Below are positions 1 to 6,155 of a stretch of 11,642 nucleotides of DNA, piece after piece. The stretch is taken from positions 1 through 11,642 of the forward strand of contig DATCGY010000035.1 of NCBI GenBank assembly GCA_036508635.1. The letters run 5' to 3'. Origin of the DNA: FEN-727 sp036508635 (GTDB lineage: Bacteria > Actinomycetota > Geothermincolia > Fen-727 > Anoxymicrobiaceae). The notes under the pieces were generated by a model that was given only the letters and a program-made list of their open reading frames with translations, had not been told where the DNA came from and did no database searches. The position numbers and the translations under genes are program-made. The first letter of the stretch is position 1; every line of letters begins with the position of its first letter.

Positions 1-970
1 CCTCGATGCCGAAACGCGGCAGGACGTCGACATGGTGGTATTGGCGACGGGCACGATGCGTTCCGAGGACGCCCAGAAGTTCGGGGACATGCTCAAGGTG
101 CCGACAAGCGGAGACGGGTTTTTCCTCGAAGCCCACCCGAAGCTCAGGCCGCTCGAGACGGCGATAGACGGCGTCTTTCTCGCGGGCACGTGCCAGTTCC
201 CGAAGGATATCGGCGATTGCCTGCTGCAGGCGGGCGGAGCGGCCGCCAAGTGCCTTGGCCTTTTGTCGAACGAGCAGATACAGCTCGACGCGATCATCTC
301 TCACATCGACCAGGACAAGTGCAACGGTTGCCTGGTCTGCGTGAAGAAATGCCCTTTCTCCGCCGTGGTGACAGACGAGGTCGAGATCGACGGCAAGAGA
401 AAGAAACGTGCCAGGGTGATCGAGGCCTCTTGTAAGGGATGCGGTGTCTGCGCGGCGCGCTGTAAGCAGGGAGCTGTAGAAGCACAGGGATTCACCGACG
501 AGCAGATAGATGACCAGATCGACGCCGCGCTCGAGGAGGACCCTGGTGGCAAGATACTTGCGCTCGTGTGCCACTGGTGAACTTACGGTGGAGCTGACCA
601 GGCAGGGGTCAGCAGGTTCCAGTACCCGGCATCCGCCAGGTTGATAAGGGTGATGTGCACGGGCAGGATAAGCCAGGAGATGATACTTCGCGCGTTCGAT
701 AAGGGCGCGGGTCTCGTCCTGGTCGGCGGCTGCCATCCGCCTGGCGACTGCCACTACATAAACGGCAATATCCTGTGTGAAGAGATGATCAAGAAGCTCA
801 AGGAAAAAGTGCTTCCCGAGAAGGGCATCGACCCGGACAGGCTGCGCCTGGAGTGGGTGTCTTCCGCCGAGGGTTCCATCTTTCAGAAGATCATGAAAGA
901 GATGGACGAGCGGCTTGCTTCCACTCTTGAGCCGGGTCTTTCAGGCCCGGATCGAACGGGGGGACAATAA
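1..970 (+). CDS. hdrA: HdrA-MvhD fusion selenoprotein, C-terminal part (partial at left edge)
   Basis: Reading frame starts at base 2 and enters from outside the window. The visible 192 residues before the TGA at 578-580 are the end of HdrA, the FAD/iron-sulfur electron-transfer subunit of heterodisulfide reductases. They show the FLAGTCQFPKDIGDC segment, then two ferredoxin motifs with Cys codons at 320, 329, 338, 350 and 431, 440, 449, 461. Past the TGA the same frame stays open to a TAA at 968-970 and gives a complete MvhD (methyl-viologen hydrogenase delta, [2Fe-2S]) domain: LVCHW-Sec-TYGGADQAGVSR, then VMCTGR, GCHPPGDCHY and LRLEWVSSAEG. MvhD normally has CxxC at the TGA site, so a CxxU reading fits. 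HdrA fused to MvhD is known, for example in Methanosarcina acetivorans HdrA2. Inferred role: passing electrons between the second HdrA and a partner oxidoreductase in the cytoplasm. The tail after KEMDERLA is unusual and lies in a duplicated repeat. Family call is firm; the partner is inferred. Confidence 0.9.
578..580 (+). other. In-frame TGA read as selenocysteine (MvhD domain)
   Basis: The TGA splits an otherwise continuous HdrA-MvhD frame. The flanking translation is VCHW-[TGA]-TYGGAD, where MvhD proteins have CNWCxYAGAD, so the TGA replaces the second Cys of a CxxC iron-sulfur ligand motif. There is no frameshift and no other stop between base 2 and 968. MvhD/FrhD homologues (VhuD in methanococci, FrhD-like proteins in bacteria) are established selenoprotein families. 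A stem-loop with SECIS features follows at 593-613. Confidence 0.88.
593..613 (+). promoter_or_regulatory. Candidate bacterial SECIS for the TGA at 578
   Basis: GCTGACC (593-599) pairs perfectly with GGTCAGC (607-613), a 7-bp stem closing the 7-nt loop AGGCAGG. The loop begins 19 nt after the TGA and has G at its second position. Bacterial SECIS elements are described as a stem-loop just after UGA, with the apical loop roughly 16-37 nt away and a G in the first two loop positions, where SelB binds. All these conditions are met by eye; no folding energy was computed. Confidence 0.7.
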
Positions 971-1025
971 GAAATGGACAACAGACTTACTTCCACTCTT
1001 GAGCCGGGTCTCTCCGCCCCGGATC
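902..1025 (+). repeat. Tandem duplication with hairpin core
   Basis: Two direct copies of 52 nt start at 902 and 974 (period 72 nt) and match at about 44 of 52 positions; 20 nt around ACTCTTGAGCCGGGTCT are identical. Copy 1 encodes the last part of the MvhD domain (MDERLASTLEPGLSGPD). Copy 2 follows the stop codon and, in the same frame, could encode MDNRLTSTLEPGLSAPD. Each core can fold: 932-938 pairs with 944-950 (7 bp, one G-T) in copy 1, and 1004-1008 with 1018-1022 (5 bp) in copy 2. A third, diverged core lies at 6040-6074. Typical MvhD proteins end near the start of copy 1, so the repeat probably inserted or expanded at the gene end. Confidence 0.7.
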
Positions 1026-1081
1026 TGGAGACGATGAGAAACAACAACGGACTTCCTTGCGCAAAGGTGGTTAAAGAATGA
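974..1081 (+). CDS. Possible 35-residue ORF inside the duplicated tail
   Basis: An ATG at 974, after the G-rich stretch GGGGGG at about 958-963, opens a 35-codon frame beginning MDNRLTSTLEPGLSAPD and ending VVKE. Its TGA overlaps the ATG of the next gene (ATGA at 1078-1081), which could give translational coupling. Its first 17 residues duplicate the tail of the preceding MvhD domain. No family is recognised. It is more likely a by-product of the repeat than a functional protein, although the ATGA coupling could help translation of the HdrA gene. Confidence 0.25.
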   Translation: MDNRLTSTLEPGLSAPDLETMRNNNGLPCAKVVKE

Positions 1082-2787
1082 GCCCGGTCACTTTCATCTG
1101 CACGACACCTGGTGAGCGAGCCGAGGACCTCGATTCGCTGGGCGGGTACCTCGAGGGGATGGGATACGAAGTTTACCTGCACCGCGACCTGTGCTCACCC
1201 CAGGGCCAGCGCTTCATGGCCGAGCGGCCGCCTGACGATGACAAGACGGTGCTGGTATGCCCGCGAAAGCTTCCCAGGCAGGTTTTTGATTCGGTTCTGG
1301 ACCCGGAAACGGAGTACTTTTCGTTCGAGATGGAGGGAGAGCCGAAGGAGCTGGCGTCGAGCGTCCATTCCGAGGTCATACTTGCCGCGGCCGGCCGGGT
1401 CCTCGGCACTTCGCCGATGACAAATGCGATGGTCATCGGTGGAGGAGTCGCGGGCGTATACGCGGCCCTGGATATCTCGGCTCAGGGGTTCGAGGTGATG
1501 CTCGTAGAGAGCGACCCGTCCATAGGTGGGATCATGGCGGCTTTGGACAAGACGTTCCCCACGATGGATTGCTCGATATGAATTCTCGGCCCGAAGCTGG
1601 TGGAGGCAGCTAAGGACAAAGGAATAGAACTGGTGACGAACACGGAGGTCACCGCGGTCGAAGGCGAACCCGGAAACTACCGTGTTGCTCTCACGCACAA
1701 ACCGTGGTACGTCGACATAGACAAATGCACCGGCTGTGGCGCTTGCGTCGATGTGTGTCCGATCACCATGCCACACGAATGGGAGCAGGGGCTCAAGGCG
1801 AGGAAGGCTATCTACGCCCTCTTCCCGCAAGCGGCGCCGCTCAAATACGTGATAGACAGGGAGGGCTGCGTCGAATGCGGGCTCTGCATGCAGGTTTGCG
1901 GCCTCGATGCCGTGGACCTCTCCCAGGAACCGTACACGGAGGAGGTCGAGGTGGGCGCGATAGTTGTCGCGAGCGGCGCCCGTGTCTTCGACCCTTCGGT
2001 TATCGAGCAGTTCCAATACGGCAAGTTCGAGAACGTGGTCACCAATATGGAATTCGAGCGGATCTGCAATGCGGCCGGGCCGACCGCTGGAGAGCTCGTC
2101 AGGCCTGACGGCAAGCACATTCACTCGATCGCGTTCGTGCAGTGCGTCGGCTCTCGCGACCTGAGCCACAACAGGTGGTGCTCCTTCTTCTGCTGCATGG
2201 CCGCGGTCAAGGGCGGACGGCTCGTGATGGAGCACGCCCCGGGGGCCGAGGTGATGGTCTTCTACAACGACCTGCGCGCCTGCGGCAAGGGATTTGAGGA
2301 GCTCTACACCCGTTCGGTCGAGGAGGGCATGAAATTCGTGAGGTCGATACCCTCGGTACATGTCAACTGGACGTCCAACAATCCGATAATAGTATATGAA
2401 GACCCTGACGAGTCGAGAGTCGTCAGCAAGGAGATAGACCTGGTAGTGCTTTCGTGCGGGCTGGAGCCCGCGGAGGGCACCTCACAACTGGCGGAGCTGC
2501 TCAGCCTGGAGAAGGACGCGTATGGGTTCCTTGCCGAGCGTCATCCGACAGACGGGGTAGCCGAGACGAAGAGAAAAGGAGTCTTTATCGCGGGGATCTG
2601 CCAGGGGCCAAAGGACATCCCCGACGCTGCAACACACGGGAGCGCCGCAGCGGCGAAGGTCGGGGTGTTTCTCTCCAACGGCAAGCCGCAGAGAAAGGGC
2701 GGCGAGGTTGACATCCGCAACTCGGGTGGGGTCGAGCCCGAGTTTCCGGGAGGGAACGGCGGCGGGGAGAGTGGTCCGGATGCCTGA
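1078..2787 (+). CDS. hdrA: HdrA-type FAD/iron-sulfur selenoprotein lacking the C-terminal ferredoxin
   Basis: Codons 1-569 are read through a TGA at codon 168 (1579-1581). Order of parts: an N-terminal domain with CSPQGQ (about residues 39-44); a Rossmann FAD motif GGGVAG (121-126) and a VESDPSIGG dinucleotide segment; the HdrA signature TFPTMDCSI-Sec-ILGPK; ferredoxin motifs C217/C220/C223/C227 and C264/C267/C270/C274; the HdrA-specific CVGSRD-x6-C-x3-CC block (C356, C368, C372, C373), which binds the unusual non-cubane cluster in the true heterodisulfide reductase family; and FIAGICQGPKDIPDA. HdrA carries the FAD that bifurcates electrons in the cytoplasm. Unlike full-length HdrA, it stops after FLSNG plus a Gly-rich tail, without the two last ferredoxin motifs, which the upstream fusion still has. 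The two may therefore pair as a heterodimer (inference). Start: ATG 1078 after AAGGTGG at 1063-1069. Confidence 0.9.
1579..1581 (+). other. In-frame TGA read as selenocysteine (HdrA)
   Basis: The TGA lies in DCSI-[TGA]-ILGPK. Most HdrA proteins have Cys here (DCxxCILxPK), and the selenoprotein HdrA of methanococci has Sec. Upstream, the frame carries the FAD motif; downstream, it carries the iron-sulfur motifs without any shift, so a true stop would cut one domain in half. The nearest downstream initiation codon, GTG at 1600, is inside a conserved helix and has no convincing ribosome binding site. Confidence 0.9.
1595..1611 (+). promoter_or_regulatory. Candidate bacterial SECIS for the TGA at 1579
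   Basis: AGCTG (1595-1599) pairs with CAGCT (1607-1611) and closes the 7-nt loop GTGGAGG. The loop starts with G, 18 nt after the TGA. Spacing, loop size and the G-rich loop are close to those of the element after the first TGA (19 nt, loop AGGCAGG). The stem is only 5 bp, so the evidence is weaker than for the first element. Confidence 0.6.
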
Positions 2788-3052
2788 GGAGCAGGCAATC
2801 AAGGTCGAGTTCTTCGGCCCGTTCAGGGAGTTCGGAAAAGAGGCCGTTGTTCCCGCGTGCCGGCCCGTATCGTTCGACCAGTTGGTCGCGGCCCTGGTCG
2901 GGCAACTCGGGGAACCGTTCGAGGAGCGCGCGCGCAAGAGCAATACTACGCTCATAGTGAACAACAGGATAATCAGCCCAAGGCGCCGGGATGAGGTCGA
3001 AATCAACCCCGGGGACAAGGTGTCGTTTGCTCTCCTTCTCGGCGGCGGTTAG
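2780..3052 (+). CDS. MoaD/ThiS-family beta-grasp protein
   Basis: A 90-residue protein from ATG 2780, with the purine-rich GGGGAGAG at 2763-2770 upstream. Its first 8 bases overlap the end of the HdrA gene, so the two are probably translationally coupled. The pattern is that of a ubiquitin-like beta-grasp sulfur carrier: IKVEFFGPFREFG start, TTLIVNNRII in the middle, DEVEINPGDKVSFALLLGGG at the end. MoaD proteins carry a thiocarboxylate on the terminal Gly-Gly and deliver sulfur for the dithiolene of molybdopterin. This one ends GGG, so the chemistry is possible. MoaD-like genes commonly sit directly before AOR-family genes, and here the AOR starts 67 nt downstream, so a role in making tungstopterin for that enzyme is the natural inference. 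ThiS-like or structural roles are not excluded. Confidence 0.85.
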   Translation: MPEEQAIKVEFFGPFREFGKEAVVPACRPVSFDQLVAALVGQLGEPFEERARKSNTTLIVNNRIISPRRRDEVEINPGDKVSFALLLGGG

Positions 3053-3119
3053 ACACGACCTTCTTGGGCGGGGTCTATGGGGACCCGGCGACGGAAACAC
3101 AAATATCGAGAGGTGCACG

Positions 3120-4952
3120 ATGAAAGGGTATACAGGTAAGTTCCTGAGAGTGGACATGACGACCGGTGAGGTCAGGGCGGACGTCCTCGCCGAGGACGTC
3201 GCGCGCAGGTTTGTCGGGGGGTACGGCTTTGTAGCCCATACACTCTACAACGAGGTCCCCGAGAGTGCCGACGCGCTCTCGCCCGAGAACGTGCTCTGCC
3301 TTTGGGTCGGCCCGGTTGCCGGGACGACCATCCCGGTCTCCAGCAAGTACATCATGGGGGCGCGGTCGCCGGCCACCGGGTTCATCGGGTTCGGCATCGC
3401 CTCCGGCGGAGTCGGCTCCGAGCTCAAGGCAGCCGGTTGGGACGGCATGGTGATAAAGGGCAAGGCATCGACTCTCAAGTACCTCTACATCCAGAACGGC
3501 ACCGTGGAGCTCAGGGATGCGGCGCCTTACGCCGGCAAGACCACCTGGGAGACCGAGGAGCTCATCAGGGAGGAGCTGTGCGACGACGAGGTGAGGGTGT
3601 CGTCTTGCGGGCCCGCCGGCGAGCTCATGACGTGCCTGGCCAACGTGACTAACGACCGCAACCGTCAGGTCGGGCGCTCGGGAATGGGCGCGGTGATGGG
3701 CTCCAAGAACCTCAAGGCTATCGCCGTTCGCGGCACCGGCTCCATCGAGGTGGCGAACCTGGATGAGCTGGTAGAGTTCTGCCGGGACCTCTACAAACGG
3801 TGCCGCGGCCCGGCAACCGAGAAGTATCGGCACTACGGTACGCCCGTGAACGTCCTAATCCACAACAGGCTGGGTTGCCTCCCCACCAACAACTTCCAGC
3901 GGGGCACTTTCGACCACGCCGAGATGGTATCGGGCGAGCGGATGTTCGAGACGCTCGTCAAGAAGGTCGTGGCGTGCCCGTCGTGCCCGATCGCATGCGA
4001 CCACATCAACGTGGTCAAAGACGGCCCCTGGGCCGGCACCGTTTCATCGGTCGACTACGAATCCCTGGAGCTGCTCGGCCCCAATTGCGGCGTGGACGAC
4101 CTCAACGCCATCACGAAGGCTGTCGAGCTTTGCGACACGCTCGGCATCGACACTATATCTGCCGGGGTCACCGTATCATGGGCGATGGAGGCATACGAGA
4201 AAGGCCTCATCACCAGCGAGGACGTCGACGGGCTGGACCTGCGGTTCGGGAACGCCGAGGCGATGGTCGAGGCCACCCGCAGGATGTGCCTGCGCGAGGG
4301 CAAACTCGGTGCATTGATAGCCGACGGCGCCGCCCGGGCGGCGGAGAAAGTCGGGCAGGGCTCGGAGAAGTTCGCCATGGTCAACAAGAAGCTCGAGTGG
4401 GGTGCGTACTCGCTGCGCTCGCTGCAGACTGCGACGCTCGGCTTTGCCACGAGCGTGAGGGGCGCGTGCTACCTCAGGTCCGGCTCATACCAGCCCGACG
4501 TGAAGGGCACGGTCGATCGTTACCATCTCGACCGCTCGCGCGGAAAGGTCGTCTACGACGGCGAAAACCTCTATGCGATAATCGACTCGCTCATCATCTG
4601 CAAGTTCACACGCGGGATCTACAAGGACAACGACGAGATCGCCAAGATCCTGAGGCTGGTGACCGGTTTTGACATCACCGCGGAAGAGATGATCAAGACC
4701 GGAGAGCGGATCCACAACCAGGCAAAGCTCTTCAACGTAAAGTTCGGTGTGGGGCGCGGGGACGACTACCCGCCGGACCGCGCATTCGAGGAGAAGATGT
4801 ACGACGATGTGAACGACGGCGCGATAATCATCCGCGAGGAGTACGACGAGGCGCTCTCCGGCTACTACGAGGAGCGCAAGTGGAACGAGGAAGGAATACC
4901 TACCAGGGAACTTCTCGAGGACCTTGGCCTGGATACTAAGCTGGGGGTATAG
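3120..4952 (+). CDS. aor: Tungsten-dependent aldehyde:ferredoxin oxidoreductase family protein
   Basis: 610 residues, the usual AOR length. Start is ATG 3120 with GAGAGG at 3108-3113; the frame is open further upstream but that part overlaps the MoaD-like gene and lacks similarity. Family marks: GKFLRVDMTTGEV start; SGMGAVMGSKNLKA (188-200), a tungstopterin-contact loop; the cluster motif CPSCPIAC (C286, C289, C293); VDYES with Glu314; DTISAG (345-349); and Cys494 in SLIICKF, the expected fourth [4Fe-4S] ligand. The C-terminus (YYEERKWNEEGIPTRELLEDLGL) is typical. AORs oxidise aldehydes to acids, or run in reverse with low-potential donors. The substrate is uncertain: the region aligned with Pyrococcus furiosus His448 reads LQTATLGFAT and seems to have Ala438. 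Class II benzoyl-CoA reductase BamB belongs to the same family. It sits with a four-cluster ferredoxin and two HdrA proteins, suggesting a multi-subunit complex. Confidence 0.92.
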   Translation: MKGYTGKFLRVDMTTGEVRADVLAEDVARRFVGGYGFVAHTLYNEVPESADALSPENVLCLWVGPVAGTTIPVSSKYIMGARSPATGFIGFGIASGGVGSELKAAGWDGMVIKGKASTLKYLYIQNGTVELRDAAPYAGKTTWETEELIREELCDDEVRVSSCGPAGELMTCLANVTNDRNRQVGRSGMGAVMGSKNLKAIAVRGTGSIEVANLDELVEFCRDLYKRCRGPATEKYRHYGTPVNVLIHNRLGCLPTNNFQRGTFDHAEMVSGERMFETLVKKVVACPSCPIACDHINVVKDGPWAGTVSSVDYESLELLGPNCGVDDLNAITKAVELCDTLGIDTISAGVTVSWAMEAYEKGLITSEDVDGLDLRFGNAEAMVEATRRMCLREGKLGALIADGAARAAEKVGQGSEKFAMVNKKLEWGAYSLRSLQTATLGFATSVRGACYLRSGSYQPDVKGTVDRYHLDRSRGKVVYDGENLYAIIDSLIICKFTRGIYKDNDEIAKILRLVTGFDITAEEMIKTGERIHNQAKLFNVKFGVGRGDDYPPDRAFEEKMYDDVNDGAIIIREEYDEALSGYYEERKWNEEGIPTRELLEDLGLDTKLGV

Positions 4953-4957
4953 GAAAG

Positions 4958-5434
4958 ATGGATGCCAAGAGGATAATCGTCTGCGACACCGAGAAGTGCG
5001 CCGGCTGCGAGATCTGCGAGTACATGTGCTCCATCTTCAAAGAGAAGACGATCAACTGGTCCAAGTCCCGGATAAGGCACGTGCGCATCGAGCCCACCTT
5101 CGACATAGCGATCGCCTGCAGGAAGTGCGAGGAACCACTATGCGTCAAGGCGTGCCCACGTGACGCCGTTATCGAACTCGAGGACGGCTCCGTAAGGATC
5201 GAGAAAGACAAGTGCAACGGCTGCGGCTGGTGCATCGAGGCGTGCAATTTCGGGGCCCTCAAGCTCGACTGGGACCGCAAGTCCGTCTTTGCCTGCGATT
5301 TTTGCGCGGACCTGGATCAGCCGAAGTGCGTGGAGTTCTGCCCGTACGAAGCGCTCGAGTTCATTACGCTCGACCAGGTCGGGCACGAGGCCGGTGTCAA
5401 GGCGTTCAAGCGTATCATAGAGGAGCTTGGCTAA
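4958..5434 (+). CDS. Polyferredoxin-like electron-transfer subunit of the AOR (BamC/AorB-like)
   Basis: 158 residues starting 5 nt after the AOR stop, with AGGAAAG at 4951-4957 as ribosome binding site. Sixteen Cys form four [4Fe-4S] sets: C14/C17/C20/C24, C54/C57/C62/C66, C86/C89/C92/C96 and C113/C116/C124/C128. The mixed spacing (CxxCxxCxxxC and CxxCx4CxxxC, and CxxCx7CxxxC) is that of the HycB/DmsB-type subunits that carry electrons to and from molybdenum or tungsten enzymes. No signal peptide and no twin-arginine motif are visible, so it should be cytoplasmic. By position it should bind the AOR and link its tungsten site to the HdrA proteins; BamC holds the corresponding place beside BamB. 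It is the last gene of the operon before the convergent lipoprotein gene. Confidence 0.88.
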   Translation: MDAKRIIVCDTEKCAGCEICEYMCSIFKEKTINWSKSRIRHVRIEPTFDIAIACRKCEEPLCVKACPRDAVIELEDGSVRIEKDKCNGCGWCIEACNFGALKLDWDRKSVFACDFCADLDQPKCVEFCPYEALEFITLDQVGHEAGVKAFKRIIEELG

Positions 5435-5459
5435 CGGCTCGCCCCCACCGCCACCTTCA

Positions 5460-5858
5460 TCATTGGACTACTATTGTCCCGGTCATAGATGGATGTATGC
5501 TGCAGTGATAATCAAAGGTTCCAGCGGCCGTAAACGTGTGTTTGAACTCGGAGCCAGGCTGGAGCACTCCACTATCGAATCCGGTGGCGGTAACGGTGTG
5601 GGCCGTCGAGTCGTTGTTCATCCACGAGACAGTATCTCCCACTTTGATGGTCAGCGCTCCAGGGTTGAACGCGAGATCTTTTATGGTCACTGTGTTTGCC
5701 TGCGCCGTCCCAGCGGGGCCTGTGGATTGCGTGGAACCCTTCGGTTGGGTAACCGACGGGCTTGTCCTGGTTGTGGTGGTACCCCCGCCGCATCCGGCAA
5801 CGGCGATCAGTATGACAGCGGCCAATGCACACGCGAAAACCAGCAATCTCTTCTTCAT
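5460..5858 (-). CDS. Cupredoxin-domain lipoprotein (plastocyanin/amicyanin-like)
   Basis: 132 residues from the ATG at 5858-5856, preceded on the minus strand by a run of seven G; an in-frame ATG 9 codons earlier is less likely because the signal peptide starts at MKKRLL. Signal: KKR, a hydrophobic stretch, and the lipobox AVAGC with Cys23 as lipidation site. A Thr/Ser/Gly-rich linker (24-55) leads to a cupredoxin domain: VTIKDLAFNPGALTIKVGD, SWMNNDSTAHT (His87) and YHCSIHPSM. The copper ligands are His87, Cys119, His122 and Met125, with the short C-x2-H-x2-M loop of amicyanin-type blue copper proteins. It is probably anchored outside the membrane and transfers one electron or binds copper. 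It is convergent with the redox operon, separated by 25 nt, and not evidently part of it. Confidence 0.85.
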   Translation of the reverse strand: MKKRLLVFACALAAVILIAVAGCGGGTTTTRTSPSVTQPKGSTQSTGPAGTAQANTVTIKDLAFNPGALTIKVGDTVSWMNNDSTAHTVTATGFDSGVLQPGSEFKHTFTAAGTFDYHCSIHPSMTGTIVVQ

Positions 5859-5947
5859 TGGTTCCCCCCCATTCAACTCGCCCATCCATTCCTCGCTTTG
5901 GAAGCAGATCTTGGTTGCTTTTTATTTGACAGCCCTGACTGCTTTCC

Positions 5948-5960
5948 TGCTCATTGAGCA
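5948..5960. promoter_or_regulatory. Perfect 13-bp inverted repeat upstream of the lipoprotein gene
   Basis: TGCTCA-T-TGAGCA is a perfect 6-1-6 palindrome about 90 bp upstream of the cupredoxin start and about 195 bp upstream of the alcohol dehydrogenase start, in a divergent intergenic region. A dimeric regulator site is possible. No known operator is recognised. Confidence 0.3.
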
Positions 5961-6039
5961 TGACCTCCTCACACCGCACGAACTTCCTTGTCAGAGTCTT
6001 TTGTGACGCAAGAAGCGCGCCTCGCACCAAATGCAAATC

Positions 6040-6074
6040 CCCCTGCTTGAGACGGGTCTCTCCAGGCCTGGGCC
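6040..6074 (+). repeat. Third, diverged copy of the hairpin repeat
   Basis: CTTGAGACGGGTCTCTCC at 6046-6063 differs from the copies at 926 and 998 by few bases. CGGGTC (6053-6058) can pair with GGCCTG (6065-6070) around a 6-nt loop, and CCAGGCCTGG at 6062-6071 is itself palindromic. Located between genes, which argues that the element is a dispersed repeat and not a piece of coding sequence. Confidence 0.5.
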
Positions 6075-6086
6075 GCAGCGGGTAAC

Positions 6087-6116
6087 TTGAAGGGGCGTTG
6101 AATTTGAGAATATGCT
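6087..6116 (+). promoter_or_regulatory. Candidate sigma70-type promoter for the alcohol dehydrogenase
   Basis: TTGAAG (6087-6092) and TATGCT (6111-6116) are 18 bp apart; each matches four of six consensus bases. The start codon lies 40 nt downstream. Confidence 0.4.
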
Positions 6117-6155
6117 AGTGGGGCCCGCTCGAGGTACGGGAAAAAGGATGACGGC

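Larger units (their letters stand above)
5859..6155. other. Divergent intergenic region (cupredoxin / alcohol dehydrogenase)
   Basis: 297 bp without a credible gene. It holds the inverted repeat at 5948-5960, a diverged copy of the hairpin repeat at 6040-6074, and a candidate promoter for the alcohol dehydrogenase at 6087-6116. On the minus strand GAGGAGG precedes an ATG near 5961, opening a frame that overlaps the lipoprotein gene in another phase; its product has no recognisable features, so I do not call it. Confidence 0.6.

Noticed and set aside
578..641. HdrA stop codon followed by a separate MvhD gene starting at TTG 641
   Set aside because: Bases 581-640 translate in frame into the conserved MvhD N-terminus (TYGGADQAGVSRFQYP). 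TTG 641 is internal and has no ribosome binding site, so selenocysteine readthrough explains it better.
902..1025. CRISPR array
   Set aside because: Only two imperfect direct copies with a near-contiguous period and no spacers or cas genes.
1579..1600. HdrA pseudogene with a nonsense mutation, or two genes split at GTG 1600
   Set aside because: The single TGA is at a known Sec/Cys position, flanking sequence is intact, and a SECIS-like hairpin follows.
1195..2361. 388-residue open frame on the minus strand
   Set aside because: It lies antisense to the HdrA gene, has no family features, and arises from GC-rich codon bias.
3800..4672. 290-residue plus-strand frame inside the AOR gene
   Set aside because: Arg/Gly-rich out-of-phase translation of the AOR, typical of GC-rich shadows.
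5572..6036. Minus-strand frame with GAGGAGG before an internal ATG near 5961
   Set aside because: It overlaps the lipoprotein gene in another phase and its translation is low in hydrophobic or domain-like sequence; the purine-rich stretch alone does not support a gene.
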